A stretch of 64,000 nt of DNA, taken from Palsa-504 sp963739135 (GTDB lineage: Bacteria; Actinomycetota; Actinomycetes; Streptosporangiales; Streptosporangiaceae). The position numbers and the translations under genes are program-made. The stretch spans positions 248,001 through 312,000 of the forward strand of contig CAVTZG010000017.1 in assembly GCA_963739135.1 (NCBI GenBank), read 5' to 3'. The notes under the pieces were generated by a model. The model was not told the DNA's origin, made no database searches, and saw only the letters and a program-made list of their open reading frames with translations. Positions 45,882-54,635 of the stretch are shown piece after piece (position 1 is the first letter of the stretch; the number at the start of each line of letters is the position of its first letter).

Positions 45882-47543
45882 CTAGGCCGGTCCGGCGGGG
45901 GCCAGCAGCGACCGTACCCGGTCCTGGCCCAGCGCCAGCAGCAGCGTGGGCAGCCGCGGGCCGGTGTCCTTGCCGATCAGCAGCTGGTACAGCAGCACGA
46001 ACCAGGTCCGCTGGCTGACCCTGATCTCCGGGGTGGGCGGGGCGCTGATGGGCAGCCCGCGTTGCAGCCTCGGGATGCCGTACAGCAGGGTGGTCAGGCC
46101 GTCCAGGGACCAGTCGGCCGCCATGCCTTCGAGCAGCAGCTTGATGGCGCCGCGCTCCTCCTCGGTCAGGGCCGCCAGCCGGGCCAGGTCCGGCTCGGCG
46201 CGTACCTGAGTGCGCTCCTCGGGCCTGACGTACCCGGTGACCCAGGCCTGAGCGCAGTCCAGCCGGGGCCGGACCTCGTTCAGCGAGGTGACCGGTTCGG
46301 TGTCGGTGAGGTCACGCAGGATCCGCAGGATCTGAGACTGGTCGCCGGCCGTGACATCGGCGATCGAGGCCAGGGTGCGGAACGGCAGCGGGCGCGGCGT
46401 GACCGGCAGCGGTCCCTCGGCCGGGCCCGAGGCACGGGCGAAGACCGCCCGGGCGGCCGGGCTGGCCTGGCCGCCTGCCACCTGGCGGCCCAGCGCGTCC
46501 CACTCGTCGTAGATCCGGCCGACCTCGTCGTTAAAGGCCAGCGTGATCGACTGCTCGGGGCGGCGCCTGGCGTACAGCCAGCGCACCAGCGGGGCCTCGA
46601 AGATCTCCAGCGCGTCGGCCGGGGTGGGCGCGCCGCCGCGGGAGCCGCTCAGCTTGGCGGACCCGGACGTGCCGACGAACGCGTACTGGAAGTGCAGCGG
46701 CATCTCGCCGCCGAAGATGGCCGACACCAGCTCGCCGCCCACGGTGAAGCTGGACCCGGGTGAGGAATGGTCCACCCCGGCCGGCTCGAACGTCACGTGC
46801 TCGTAGGCCCAGCGCATGGGCCAGTCGACCTTCCAGGCCAGCTTCCCGGCCACCTGCGCGATGGGGATGGGACCGTGTACCGCGCCGCAGGCGCAGGTGT
46901 AGGTGATCTCCGTGGTCTCGTCGTCGAAGGCGGTGACCGTCGTGTCATCCCGGCCGCAGGTGGCACAGTACGGCCGGAACGGGTAGTAGGCCGCGGCCTG
47001 CGGTCCCTCATCATCATCGTCGTCGTCGTCCGGCTCGGCGGCGCGCCTGGTGCGGTACCTGGTCAGCACCGCGTCGATGTCGGCCCGGCGCCGCATCGCG
47101 GTCACGATCTGCGCCGTGTAGGCGCCTGAGGTGTACATGTGGGTCTGGCTGATCTCGGTGACCCGGACGCCGAGGCGGGTCAGCGACTCGCGCAGCGGCT
47201 CCTTGAAATGCTCGGCCCAGTTCTCGTGCTCGCGGCACGGATCGGGGACCGCGGTCAGCGGGCGGCCGATGTACTGATTGAACTCCTCGGGAAAGCCGGC
47301 CGGCACCCGGCGCAGCCGGTCGTAATCGTCCCAGGACAAGATGTGCCGGCAGGGCGCCCCGCCGCGCCGGACCTCGTCCGCGACCAGGTGCGGGACCATG
47401 AGCTCGCGCAGGTTCCCCAGGTGGACCGGCCCGGACGGGCTGATGCCCGACGCGCAGGTCGGGACCTCGCCGGGATGCCTGCGCTCGCCCTCGGCGCGCA
47501 CCAGCCCGGCCATGCGCGCCACCCAGTCCTCGGCTGCAGCCAC
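45882..47543 (-). CDS. lysK: Lysyl-tRNA synthetase, class I
   Basis: 553 residues from a GTG. Class I signatures: SPSGPVHLGNLRELMV (HIGH-type HLGN) and SAKLSGSRGG (KMSKS-type KLSGS). Also EHVTFEPAGVDHSSPGSSF, diagnostic for archaeal-type LysRS, and a zinc-binding pair CATCGRDD/CACGAVHG. It charges tRNA-Lys. Some actinobacteria carry this form in addition to class II LysRS. A run of seven aspartates around residue 173 is a slippage-prone GAC/GAT repeat. The end faces the 15-bp repeat array. Confidence 0.93.
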   Translation of the reverse strand: MAAAEDWVARMAGLVRAEGERRHPGEVPTCASGISPSGPVHLGNLRELMVPHLVADEVRRGGAPCRHILSWDDYDRLRRVPAGFPEEFNQYIGRPLTAVPDPCREHENWAEHFKEPLRESLTRLGVRVTEISQTHMYTSGAYTAQIVTAMRRRADIDAVLTRYRTRRAAEPDDDDDDDEGPQAAAYYPFRPYCATCGRDDTTVTAFDDETTEITYTCACGAVHGPIPIAQVAGKLAWKVDWPMRWAYEHVTFEPAGVDHSSPGSSFTVGGELVSAIFGGEMPLHFQYAFVGTSGSAKLSGSRGGAPTPADALEIFEAPLVRWLYARRRPEQSITLAFNDEVGRIYDEWDALGRQVAGGQASPAARAVFARASGPAEGPLPVTPRPLPFRTLASIADVTAGDQSQILRILRDLTDTEPVTSLNEVRPRLDCAQAWVTGYVRPEERTQVRAEPDLARLAALTEEERGAIKLLLEGMAADWSLDGLTTLLYGIPRLQRGLPISAPPTPEIRVSQRTWFVLLYQLLIGKDTGPRLPTLLLALGQDRVRSLLAPAGPA

Positions 47544-47610
47544 CGGACGGCCACCTCCATCGTCTTTGTGCCCGGATCAGGGTACAAGCTACGGGAGCCG
47601 GGCAGGCATG

Positions 47611-47645
47611 GCGAAGGCGGGGGACGGTCCGTCCCCCGCCTTCGC
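47611..47645. terminator. Perfect 15-bp GC-rich hairpin
   Basis: GCGAAGGCGGGGGAC at 47611-47625 pairs with 47631-47645 around a 5-base loop. It lies just after the stop of the S53 peptidase remnant and upstream of the lysK start, consistent with a transcription terminator for the minus-strand gene. Confidence 0.75.
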
Positions 47646-47653
47646 GGTAAGGG

Positions 47654-48435
47654 TTAGATGCTGCTGTCGGTGATGAGATTGGCCATGTTGGGCGTGCCGA
47701 TGCCGGTCGCTTCGTCATAGTTCGGAGTGACCGGGAAGAAGCCGTTGTTGGTCACGGACTGGCCTACGCCGGTGATGTCGTGGAAGTACACCGCCGGGAT
47801 GAAGTCGAACAGCGTGTACAGCAGCGGGTTGACGTTGCCGCTGCGCTTGCCGATGTAGCCGTCGCGGTCGGCGATGATGGCCGACCACAGCGGGGAGGAC
47901 AGGCTGGTGCCGCCGATGCCGAACCAGCCGGGCGGGTTTCCGCTGCCGCTGAACGTCCCGCAGACGCTGAACGGCGTGTTGGCGTTGCCGGTGCAGTACT
48001 CGGCGTACAGCGTGTACTCATCGGCGTTCATCGACACGTCGGGATCCTCGCGGCATGCCGTGCCCGCCTTGGCGAGAATGCAGTTGCTCCCGTTCGGGCC
48101 GGTGCTGTGGGTGGTGTAGGAGCTGATGACCCCAGGACCACGCTGGTAGGACGGCATACCCAGTACATGCTGGATCCGCCGCCGCCGGCGCCGGTCTCCG
48201 CACACCAGAAGAAGCCGCCCTGGTTGTCGTTGGACAGGGCCGCCGCAGCGTTGCTGCACAGGCCGTCGACGTTCCAGACCGTCTCGGTGCCGTACGGGTA
48301 CCGCGGGTGCGGGTTGGTACCCGGGTTGAAGGACTCAAGCGAGGTGCCGCCGACGCTGGTTACCCAGGGCTGCGAGGGCGGGTCGAGCACGGCGAGGCCG
48401 GTGGTGCCGTCGGACCGGATGCAGGAGAAGGCTCC
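47654..48435 (-). pseudogene. Truncated and frameshifted S53 peptidase (sedolisin)
   Basis: The first segment (48435-48160) reads LDPPSQPWVTSVGGTSLESF and NNQGGFFWC-like sequence up to SSMYW. After a one-base loss in a CCC run near 48160 the frame continues GMPSYQRGPGVISSYTTH, then IGGTSLSSPLWSAIIADRDG (catalytic serine region) and ATGIGTPNMANL. These are the last ~260 residues of a sedolisin. The pro-domain and the Glu/Asp part of the catalytic triad are missing; the segment begins right at the stop of the upstream gene. Not functional. Confidence 0.85.
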
Positions 48436-48795
48436 TCAGGGCAGGGTCGGTGAGGGAGACGGCGACGGTGATGGGCTGGGCGTTCCGGACACCGGCGATC
48501 CCGCCTGGCTCGGGGTGGCCGAAGCAGACGGCGTGGCGGACCGGGACGGGGTGGCCGAGCGGCTCGGACTCGGGCTGCGCGACGGGGTGGGGGTCGGGCT
48601 GGGCGCCGTCGGCGTCTGGGTAGGCGACGTGCTGGGGCTGGTGGCGGACTGGCCCGGTCCGGTCGAGGCCGGTCCGGGAGGCACCACGACGTACCACAGG
48701 GCCAGCACGGCCAGGAACAGCGCGGTCAGCACGATGGTCGAGGTCCGGGGCCGCCGGACGGCCGGGTGTCGTACGGTTCGCCGGGAGCCGCTCAT
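48436..48795 (-). CDS. Single-span membrane protein with Ser/Pro/Thr-rich tail
   Basis: 119 residues. A basic N-terminus, one membrane helix (STIVLTALFLAVLALWYVVV) and then ~75 residues made of serine, proline, threonine and alanine, probably extracellular and perhaps O-mannosylated. No domain is present. It overlaps the MscS gene (ATGA) and ends where the sedolisin relic begins, so its own C-terminus may have been lost in that rearrangement. Confidence 0.6.
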   Translation of the reverse strand: MSGSRRTVRHPAVRRPRTSTIVLTALFLAVLALWYVVVPPGPASTGPGQSATSPSTSPTQTPTAPSPTPTPSRSPSPSRSATPSRSATPSASATPSQAGSPVSGTPSPSPSPSPSPTLP

Positions 48796-49676
48796 GATGC
48801 CCCGGTGGCGTGGCCGGTGTCGAGGTCGGCGGAGACGCTGATGCCCTCGTCACGGAAGGCGGACGCGACCCGGGCGCGGATTTCCCGGCCCACGTCGAAC
48901 TGCATGCCGGGCAGCGTCCGGGCCACCATCCGCACCGAGAACGTGTCGACCTCGATACGCTCGACGCCCATCACCGTGGGCGGGTCGAGCATCATCTTAC
49001 GGAGCCCGTCGTCCTCCCATACTTCCTGGCCCACGCGCCTGAGGATGCCGGTCACCCGGCTGACGTCGATGGCGGCCGGCACCGGCACGTCGATGACGGC
49101 ACGCGCCCAGTCACGGGACAGGTTGGTCACCTGGATGATCTGGCCGTTGGGCGTGGTGATGACCTCGCCGTGGTCCGACCGGATGCGGGTGACCCGGAGG
49201 GTGACATCCTCGACCGTGCCGACGGCCGGCTCCGAGACCCCGGTTACGGAAATCCGGACCACGTCGCCGAAGCCGTACTGGCGTTCACCGGTGATGAAGA
49301 ACCCGGCCCCGATGTCCTGGACAAAGCGCTGCAGGCCGAACCCGAGCGCCGCGCTGAGCAGGGCGGCCGGCGCTACCAGGCCCGCCAGGGGTACGCCGAG
49401 GCGCCGCACCACCAGGACGGCGGTGACCACGTACACCACGGCCAGGAACGTCCACGTCACCACCTGCGCGACGACGTGGCGGTGCTTGGCCGCCTCGGAG
49501 CGCACCAGCTCATCGGTCTCGCGGGCGTTCGCGTCGATGCGCGCCACGACCTGGTTGCGGATCCACTCGGCCAGCCGGGTGAGCAGGAGCGCCCCCAGCA
49601 CCAGCAGCACGATCACCAGCAGGTCGCCGCGCGCCCACTGGCCCAGGCTCTGCAGTTGAGCGTTTGCGACAGTCAC
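48792..49676 (-). CDS. MscS-family mechanosensitive ion channel
   Basis: 294 residues from GTG 49676, which follows TATCCT by eight bases and is probably leaderless. Three membrane spans; the pore helix has the glycine/alanine-rich LAGLVAPAALLSAALGFGLQ and the family signature FVQDIGAGFFI. The beta domain follows (YGFGDVVRISVTGVSEPAVG, IITTPNGQ-like). It opens under membrane tension to release solutes in hypo-osmotic shock. The upstream in-frame extension to 49739 lacks conservation. Confidence 0.9.
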   Translation of the reverse strand: MTVANAQLQSLGQWARGDLLVIVLLVLGALLLTRLAEWIRNQVVARIDANARETDELVRSEAAKHRHVVAQVVTWTFLAVVYVVTAVLVVRRLGVPLAGLVAPAALLSAALGFGLQRFVQDIGAGFFITGERQYGFGDVVRISVTGVSEPAVGTVEDVTLRVTRIRSDHGEVITTPNGQIIQVTNLSRDWARAVIDVPVPAAIDVSRVTGILRRVGQEVWEDDGLRKMMLDPPTVMGVERIEVDTFSVRMVARTLPGMQFDVGREIRARVASAFRDEGISVSADLDTGHATGAS

Positions 49677-49837
49677 GGTAGCCCAGGATAAACAACGCAC
49701 CGACCGGCCCGGCCCCGGGTGCGGGCCCGGCGGGTTCATGATGCGGTCGCGCAGGCTGCCTGACCTGCGGGAAACGACTCCGCCTGGCCCTGGCCGAACC
49801 GACCGTGCAGATCCGGCGGAGCACCGGCGATGTCAAC

Positions 49838-52800
49838 TCAGGAGCACCCGGTTTCGGTCCAGTGCTGGAACACCTCGATCTGCTCAGGCGGCCACGCGCC
49901 GTCGCAGGGCATCGTGCCGTCGCGGAGCCGGGCCAGGATGCCGGCGGCGTGGGCCCGCACGTCGTCGCGGGACCACAGATCGAACGCGAACGTCATGGAC
50001 TTGCGGTCATGCTCGCGGAACAGCGGCTTGATGTGCGCCTCGAAGGTCACGGTCTCATCAGGGCCGGGCAGCGTGACCGGCGGCTGCTGCGTGGCGGCGG
50101 GCGCGGGCGCCGGGGCGGGCGGGCCGGCCGGGCCCCAGTCCCAGCGGGGCGGGGGCGCGCCAGCCGCGCGCGAGCTCCATTCCAGGTAGGACGTGAGCGC
50201 GGCGCGGAACTGCGGGTCGGCGGGCAGCATGGCCTCGTCGGCGGCCCGCAGGGCCAGCGCGACCCAGCGGGCGCGCCGCGGCCCGTCCAGATCCGGCCGC
50301 GGGGCCGCGGCACCCGGGGTCACGGGGACCACAGGGACCACAGGGACCACAGGGGCCACGGGGGGCACGGGGGGCACGGGGACGGGCCCGCCGAAGGCGC
50401 CGGCCATCACGGCCGCCTCGTCCTGGGGATATCCGGGCGCCATGGCGGCGAACAGCGGCGCGAGCAGGTCGTCGGCGGGCACGTGCCTCTCGTACAGCAG
50501 GCGGGTCATCCGGGTCAGCGCGGGCAGCCCGCCGGCCCACTCGAACAGGGTCGGGTCGGCGGGCGGTGCCGGGTCGCGGAACTCGACGTACCAGTGCATG
50601 CCACTGCAGAACGGCTTGTTCTGCGAGTGACCGCAGCGGCACAGCGCATAGTGCTCGCGGGAGGAGCCCGCGGCGCGGGGCACGTCGGCGCCCGCGGCGT
50701 CGGTCAGCGGCAGGCCGCCGGTCACCCGGTACGGGCCGTCCTGGGTGACCTCGATGGCCTGCTCCCTGATGCCGTGCCAGTCGACCAGGTCACGGGCCTC
50801 GGTATCGTCGAAGGCCAGGCTCAGCGCCCCGGACGGGCAGTCGCGGACGGCCCGCACCAGCTCGTCCATCCGGGCGCCGCTGGGCGCCACGAACGGCTCC
50901 TGGCTGGTGCGGAACGCCGTGGCCAGCCGGTCGCTGCACAGGCCCGAGTGCTGGCAGATGCCCCGGTTGTCGAAGATCGTGACCTGCTCCCCCGGGTACT
51001 CCTCGCGCCGGTCGGGCACCCGCTTGGGATCCTTGGCGTCGGTGAACCCGCTGGTCGCGTGCGACCCGTCGCAGAACGGCTTCATGGCCGAGGCGCCGCA
51101 CCGGCACAGGGCCAGCTGCGGCGGCACGGTGAGCCGCTCGCCCAGCGGGCTGCGCACCGCGGTGACGTTGGTGACCAGGTAGGGGCCGTTCGGCGCGGTC
51201 ATGATCCCGGGCGGCAGGCTGGCCTGCAGGTCGGCCAGGGCTGCTATCCGGGCGGTCCGCTCCCCTGGCGAGGCCTGGCGGATGGCCAGGTCCTGCAGGG
51301 CCGCGGCCGCCTCGAGCAGGCCGGCCGGAGCCGACGGGCCGAACCGCGCGCGCAGCCTGGTGGCCAGCAGCGCGGTATCCCATAGGGCGGGCGTTCCGGC
51401 CGAGGTGACAGGGGCTGATGGGGTGCTCGGGACAGGTGGGGCGGGTGAGGTGACAGGGGCAGGTGAGGTGACAGGGGCAGGTGAGGTGACAGGGGCGGGT
51501 GAGGTAGCGGGAGGGGGGAGGGTGCCGGCGAGGGGGCGCAGGACGCTGTTGACCAGGCGGGCCACCGTGGGGGCGTCCGCCCGGTGCGCTTGCAGGACGC
51601 TATCGGCGGCACCGATCAGGTCGGCCACGCTGGACAGCAGGTCGTCGGGGTGACCAGTGAAAGCCTGGCCCGTTCGGCCAAAATCTTCGGCGCGGGACAG
51701 CAGGTCGGCTACGGCCTCGGCCGGAACCGCGGGTTCGGCCGGTGCGCCGCGGGACGGCAGGTGGACCTCGAGGGTCCCGGCGATCTCGTTCAGGCTGGCC
51801 TGGACGGCGGCCAGGCCGACGGCTACCGGCGGGGCGCAGGGGACGCTGGGCTGGCAGAATTCGGCGGCCTGGCGGATCCGCTCGGCGAGCAGGAACCAGG
51901 CCGCCTCGCGGTGCGGCAGCACGTAGTCGGACTCGTAGAACAGCTCGAAGCTGGGGCCGGCGGTGCGGCCCGGGTAATCCGGGCCCGCCGGGAGCGTGGT
52001 GACCAGGTCGCCGAGCGGCTTGATGGCCTGCACCATGAGCGCGACTGCGGCGTCGGCCAGTGCCTTGAGCTGGGCGTCGGTCTCCTCGGTGTGGGCAAAG
52101 AAGCGCTGCAGCATGAGCAGCAAGATCTCGTAGGTGACGTTGAACAGGTCCATGACCTGCGCGGTCAGCGGGTCGGTGACCAGCGGGATGTCGGTCTCGC
52201 GTTCGGCCGGGCGGACGTTGACCGGGACCACCGGCCGGACCGGCTCAAACAGCGGGTTGGCCGCTCGCAGCTGCAGGAACTCGTCGAGAATGTCGACGAA
52301 CTGGCCGAAGTGGGCGTCCTGCCAGTTCCCGCGCGGCCCCTCGCCCTGCTCCAGGATCTCGTCGATGGCCTGTTGCGCGCTGGCCGCGTCGGTCACCGCG
52401 ACCAGTTCGGGCCAGCGGAAGTACTGCTGGGTGGCCTGGGCCCGCGGCGGGCCGACGAACAGCCACTGTTCGCCGAACTTCTCGGTCAGGCGCGCGATCC
52501 CGGCCTCGATGGACCGGTACAGGTGCCCGACCGTGGCGAAGTCCTGGCCGCGCGGGACGATGTCGCCCTGCTGCATGGCGGGCGCGGCCCGGCGGTAGGC
52601 GGCCAGCCCGTCGGCGTCCTTGAGGTCCATGCCCTCGGGGCGCTCGAGGTACATGAAGTGGCGCAGCGCCGCCTCGCCGAACGGCAGCAGGGTCAGGCGC
52701 ACGCCCGCCGGGTAGTGGCTGGCGGGCTGGGGGAAGTTCGGCCGGGACACGTGCGGGGCGGCGCCGATGGCCGACAGCAGGTTCTGCACCAGGGACAGGT

Positions 52801-53077
52801 GCAGCATCTCCTGGGCGGCGATGTGGCTGATGCGCTTGCGCCAGCGCTGGACGGCTTCGGCTTCCTCTCCGGTGAGGTCCTCGGCTTCGGACTGCTTCAG
52901 CGAGAAAGCGGCGTACAGGTACTGGCACATGATGCCGTGCTCGAGTTCGGCGGCCTCGCACAGCATGTAAATCAGCGCCTCGCGGTGCTCGATCACGAAC
53001 GGCGCCTCGGCCGGGGCCAGCCCGCCGCGCATCGCGATCACCTGAGCCAGCCGTCCCCCGGATTTGTTTTCGGTCAT
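49838..53077 (-). CDS. Multidomain iron protein: ferritin-like, two CDGSH, ferredoxin-like and globin domains
   Basis: 1079 residues. About 25-260: ferritin-like domain of the VioB type, with di-iron motifs AAELEHGIMCQYLY and IAAQEMLHLSL. Then helical sequence, and a TSPAPV repeat linker (bases 51425-51510). About 640-665: CDGSH cluster CRCGASAMKPFCDGSH. About 690-770: ferredoxin-like segment with ICQHSGLCSDRL and RDCPSGAL. About 815-832: second CDGSH, CRCGHSQNKPFCSGMHW. About 845-970: truncated-globin-like domain (FEWAGGLPALTRMTRLLYER … RARWVALALRAADEAMLP). A C-terminal domain follows (FEAHIKPLFREHDRKSMTFA). The heme-pocket stretch of the globin is replaced by a proline/valine repeat. Role unknown; redox sensing or iron-sulfur chemistry is inferred. 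Confidence 0.85.
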   Translation of the reverse strand: MTENKSGGRLAQVIAMRGGLAPAEAPFVIEHREALIYMLCEAAELEHGIMCQYLYAAFSLKQSEAEDLTGEEAEAVQRWRKRISHIAAQEMLHLSLVQNLLSAIGAAPHVSRPNFPQPASHYPAGVRLTLLPFGEAALRHFMYLERPEGMDLKDADGLAAYRRAAPAMQQGDIVPRGQDFATVGHLYRSIEAGIARLTEKFGEQWLFVGPPRAQATQQYFRWPELVAVTDAASAQQAIDEILEQGEGPRGNWQDAHFGQFVDILDEFLQLRAANPLFEPVRPVVPVNVRPAERETDIPLVTDPLTAQVMDLFNVTYEILLLMLQRFFAHTEETDAQLKALADAAVALMVQAIKPLGDLVTTLPAGPDYPGRTAGPSFELFYESDYVLPHREAAWFLLAERIRQAAEFCQPSVPCAPPVAVGLAAVQASLNEIAGTLEVHLPSRGAPAEPAVPAEAVADLLSRAEDFGRTGQAFTGHPDDLLSSVADLIGAADSVLQAHRADAPTVARLVNSVLRPLAGTLPPPATSPAPVTSPAPVTSPAPVTSPAPPVPSTPSAPVTSAGTPALWDTALLATRLRARFGPSAPAGLLEAAAALQDLAIRQASPGERTARIAALADLQASLPPGIMTAPNGPYLVTNVTAVRSPLGERLTVPPQLALCRCGASAMKPFCDGSHATSGFTDAKDPKRVPDRREEYPGEQVTIFDNRGICQHSGLCSDRLATAFRTSQEPFVAPSGARMDELVRAVRDCPSGALSLAFDDTEARDLVDWHGIREQAIEVTQDGPYRVTGGLPLTDAAGADVPRAAGSSREHYALCRCGHSQNKPFCSGMHWYVEFRDPAPPADPTLFEWAGGLPALTRMTRLLYERHVPADDLLAPLFAAMAPGYPQDEAAVMAGAFGGPVPVPPVPPVAPVVPVVPVVPVTPGAAAPRPDLDGPRRARWVALALRAADEAMLPADPQFRAALTSYLEWSSRAAGAPPPRWDWGPAGPPAPAPAPAATQQPPVTLPGPDETVTFEAHIKPLFREHDRKSMTFAFDLWSRDDVRAHAAGILARLRDGTMPCDGAWPPEQIEVFQHWTETGCS
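50321..50391. repeat. Short tandem repeats inside the globin coding region
   Basis: GGGACCACA-type 9-bp units (50333-50352 and flanks) run into GGGGGCACG-type units. On the coding strand they give a Pro/Val-rich string (VPPVAPVVPVVPVVPV). They fall exactly where the globin domain should have its F-helix and proximal histidine. Confidence 0.8.
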
Positions 53078-53165
53078 GTCGATTCGGGCCTCCTCGTGGT
53101 TATTGTGTCCACGGATCCCTGGCTGGCGCGGCGATAGGGGTTGCGCTCTGGATGAACAGGCCCGG

Positions 53166-54101
53166 CTACCGGCGCCGGTTCCTCGCGCTTCTTGCGCTTC
53201 TTGCGCTTCTCGCGCTTCTCGCGCTTCTCGCGCTTCCCGCGCTTCTCGCGCTTCTCGCGCTTCTCGCGCTTCCCGTGCTTTTCGCGCTTTTCGCGCTTTT
53301 CGCGTGGAAGTCGTGGTCGCGGCGGATGAGCCGCTGGAGTTCGGCCCGCTGCGGCTCGCCGAACCGGTCGGCGGAGCCGGCGAGCAGGCTCAGCACGTCA
53401 CTCGTCGAGGTTCCCGCGTGCACGGTGAGGTTGCGGCGCTCGCCGAGCCGGGAGCGGCGGTGGGTGAGGACCACCACGCGCTGGACGGTGACCGGCTGGC
53501 CGCGCTGGTGCAGGAACCGCTCCAGCTCGCTGGCGGGCTCGTTCAGCTGCCGGCTCGGCGAGCGGCCCTTGCGGTCGGCGATCAGCCGCTGCTCGACCAG
53601 GTTGCCGTAGTTGTCGTACTTGTCGGCCCGCCAGCGGTCACCGTCGATGGTCACGGTGGCGTTGATGTTCTTCACCTCGATGGCGAACAGCCCCCGCGGG
53701 CCGAGCAGGAGGTGGTCGATCTCGCCGCGCCGGTTGCGGTACCCGTGCAGCAGCGTCCAGTCGTCATCCAGGGCCCGGCCGAGTTCCGCCGCGACCTGCT
53801 GCTCCCCCGCGATGCCGGCCTTGATCTTCTCCTCGGCGTCGGTGGGCGCGTCCTGGGCGGGCGGCGGCCGCGGCCTGCGCCGCCGCTCGGCCTGGACGGC
53901 GAAGGCCAGCCGCAGCCAGGTCCACCAGTGGTGCTGGTGACGGGCCCTGTCGCGGTTGACCCGGATCGTCTGGACCCGGGCCTGGTGCTGGATGAGGGCG
54001 TCCTCGTAGCCTTCCTGAGCCCGTTTCCCGGCGGCCAGCCGCTGCCGGGAAACGTCGTGCAGCATGTCGCCCGGGTGGTCGGACAGCTCAACGACCCGCA
54101 T
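53166..54101 (-). CDS. NERD-domain protein with a serine-alanine-arginine repeat tail
   Basis: 311 residues from ATG 54101. The NERD nuclease-related domain spans about residues 95-215: KAGIAGEQQVAAELGRAL, then GEIDHLLLGPRGLFAIEVKN containing the catalytic D and ExK. A basic/proline-rich stretch (RRRRPRPPPAQD) precedes it. The C-terminus is a run of SAR and SAK triplets encoded by 9-bp units (53185-53310), strongly basic and probably DNA- or RNA-binding. It may act in nucleic-acid processing. It lies 88 bp upstream of the multidomain iron protein, on the same strand. Confidence 0.85.
   Translation of the reverse strand: MRVVELSDHPGDMLHDVSRQRLAAGKRAQEGYEDALIQHQARVQTIRVNRDRARHQHHWWTWLRLAFAVQAERRRRPRPPPAQDAPTDAEEKIKAGIAGEQQVAAELGRALDDDWTLLHGYRNRRGEIDHLLLGPRGLFAIEVKNINATVTIDGDRWRADKYDNYGNLVEQRLIADRKGRSPSRQLNEPASELERFLHQRGQPVTVQRVVVLTHRRSRLGERRNLTVHAGTSTSDVLSLLAGSADRFGEPQRAELQRLIRRDHDFHAKSAKSAKSTGSARSARSARSAGSARSARSARSARSARSARNRRR
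53185..53310. repeat. 9-bp coding tandem repeat (GCGCTTCTC units)
   Basis: About fourteen 9-bp units related to GCGCTTCTC, with C/T variants, encode the SAR/SAK tail of the NERD protein on the minus strand. The array ends just before the gene's stop codon, so like others in this window it lies at a gene 3' end. Confidence 0.85.
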
Positions 54102-54165
54102 GCTTCGACTATGGACCTGCGGGAAGCCGGTCGCGACCCGGCCGGCGGCAGTATGCGCAAACACA

Positions 54166-54214
54166 GGTACGCGGCAGGCCCGGGGATCCCTCCCATCCGG
54201 GGCTGCCGCGTACC
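54166..54214. terminator. Hairpin with GTACGCGGCAG arms
   Basis: GGTACGCGGCAG at 54166-54177 pairs with CTGCCGCGTACC at 54203-54214 around a 25-base loop that itself has CCCGG/CCGGG complementarity. It lies between the phasin-like gene (stop 54272) and the NERD gene start. The arm sequence recurs in the hairpin at 55454-55488. Confidence 0.6.
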
Positions 54215-54271
54215 GTTCCCACCTCGCTGGCCTCAGGGCTCCGCGAGGCGGTGCCTGCGGGCCTGCCTGGA

Positions 54272-54604
54272 TTACCTGGCAGACTTGGCCGCCACGGCGT
54301 GGCCGTGGCCGTGACCGTGACCGTGACCCAGCATCAGCGGGGCCGTGGTCTTCAGCATCTCGTCGGCGAAGCGGCGCTGGCTGGCGAGCACCTGACCGGC
54401 GAAGTCGTAGGCGCTAGCCACGACGTCCTCGGGCTTGGGCAGCCGGTCGGCGAGCGGGATGCGGACGGCGGGCACCTTGGGGGTGAACGCCTGAACGGTG
54501 TCGACCCAGGTCTTCATCGCCTCGAGCATGATCTCCTGGCTCTGACGGGTGGCGGAGAGCAGCCCGTCCTGGATTTCCTTGGTCCTAGTGCTAGTGCTGG
54601 CCAT
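54272..54604 (-). CDS. Phasin-like small protein with HG-repeat tail
   Basis: 110 residues from ATG 54604, with AGGAGG eight bases upstream. A helical protein: LLSATRQSQEIMLEAMKTWV, DTVQAFTP, AYDFAGQVLASQRRFADEML, ending in HGHGHGHGHAVAAKSAR. The (HG)4 run could bind metal. It resembles phasins (polyhydroxyalkanoate-granule coat proteins) or HbhA-like helical proteins. It has a paralogue at 55605 with ~60% similar sequence, and a near-identical promoter. A strong housekeeping-type promoter suggests an abundant protein. Confidence 0.75.
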   Translation of the reverse strand: MASTSTRTKEIQDGLLSATRQSQEIMLEAMKTWVDTVQAFTPKVPAVRIPLADRLPKPEDVVASAYDFAGQVLASQRRFADEMLKTTAPLMLGHGHGHGHGHAVAAKSAR

Positions 54605-54635
54605 TGTCTTTGCCTCCTATTGACTTCTACTGCTA

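Noticed and set aside
44974..45885. Open frame with a LKQRR repeat tail through the 15-bp array
   Set aside because: The upstream part is an out-of-frame shadow of the pseudokinase gene. No start signal is present, and the repeat is intergenic DNA.
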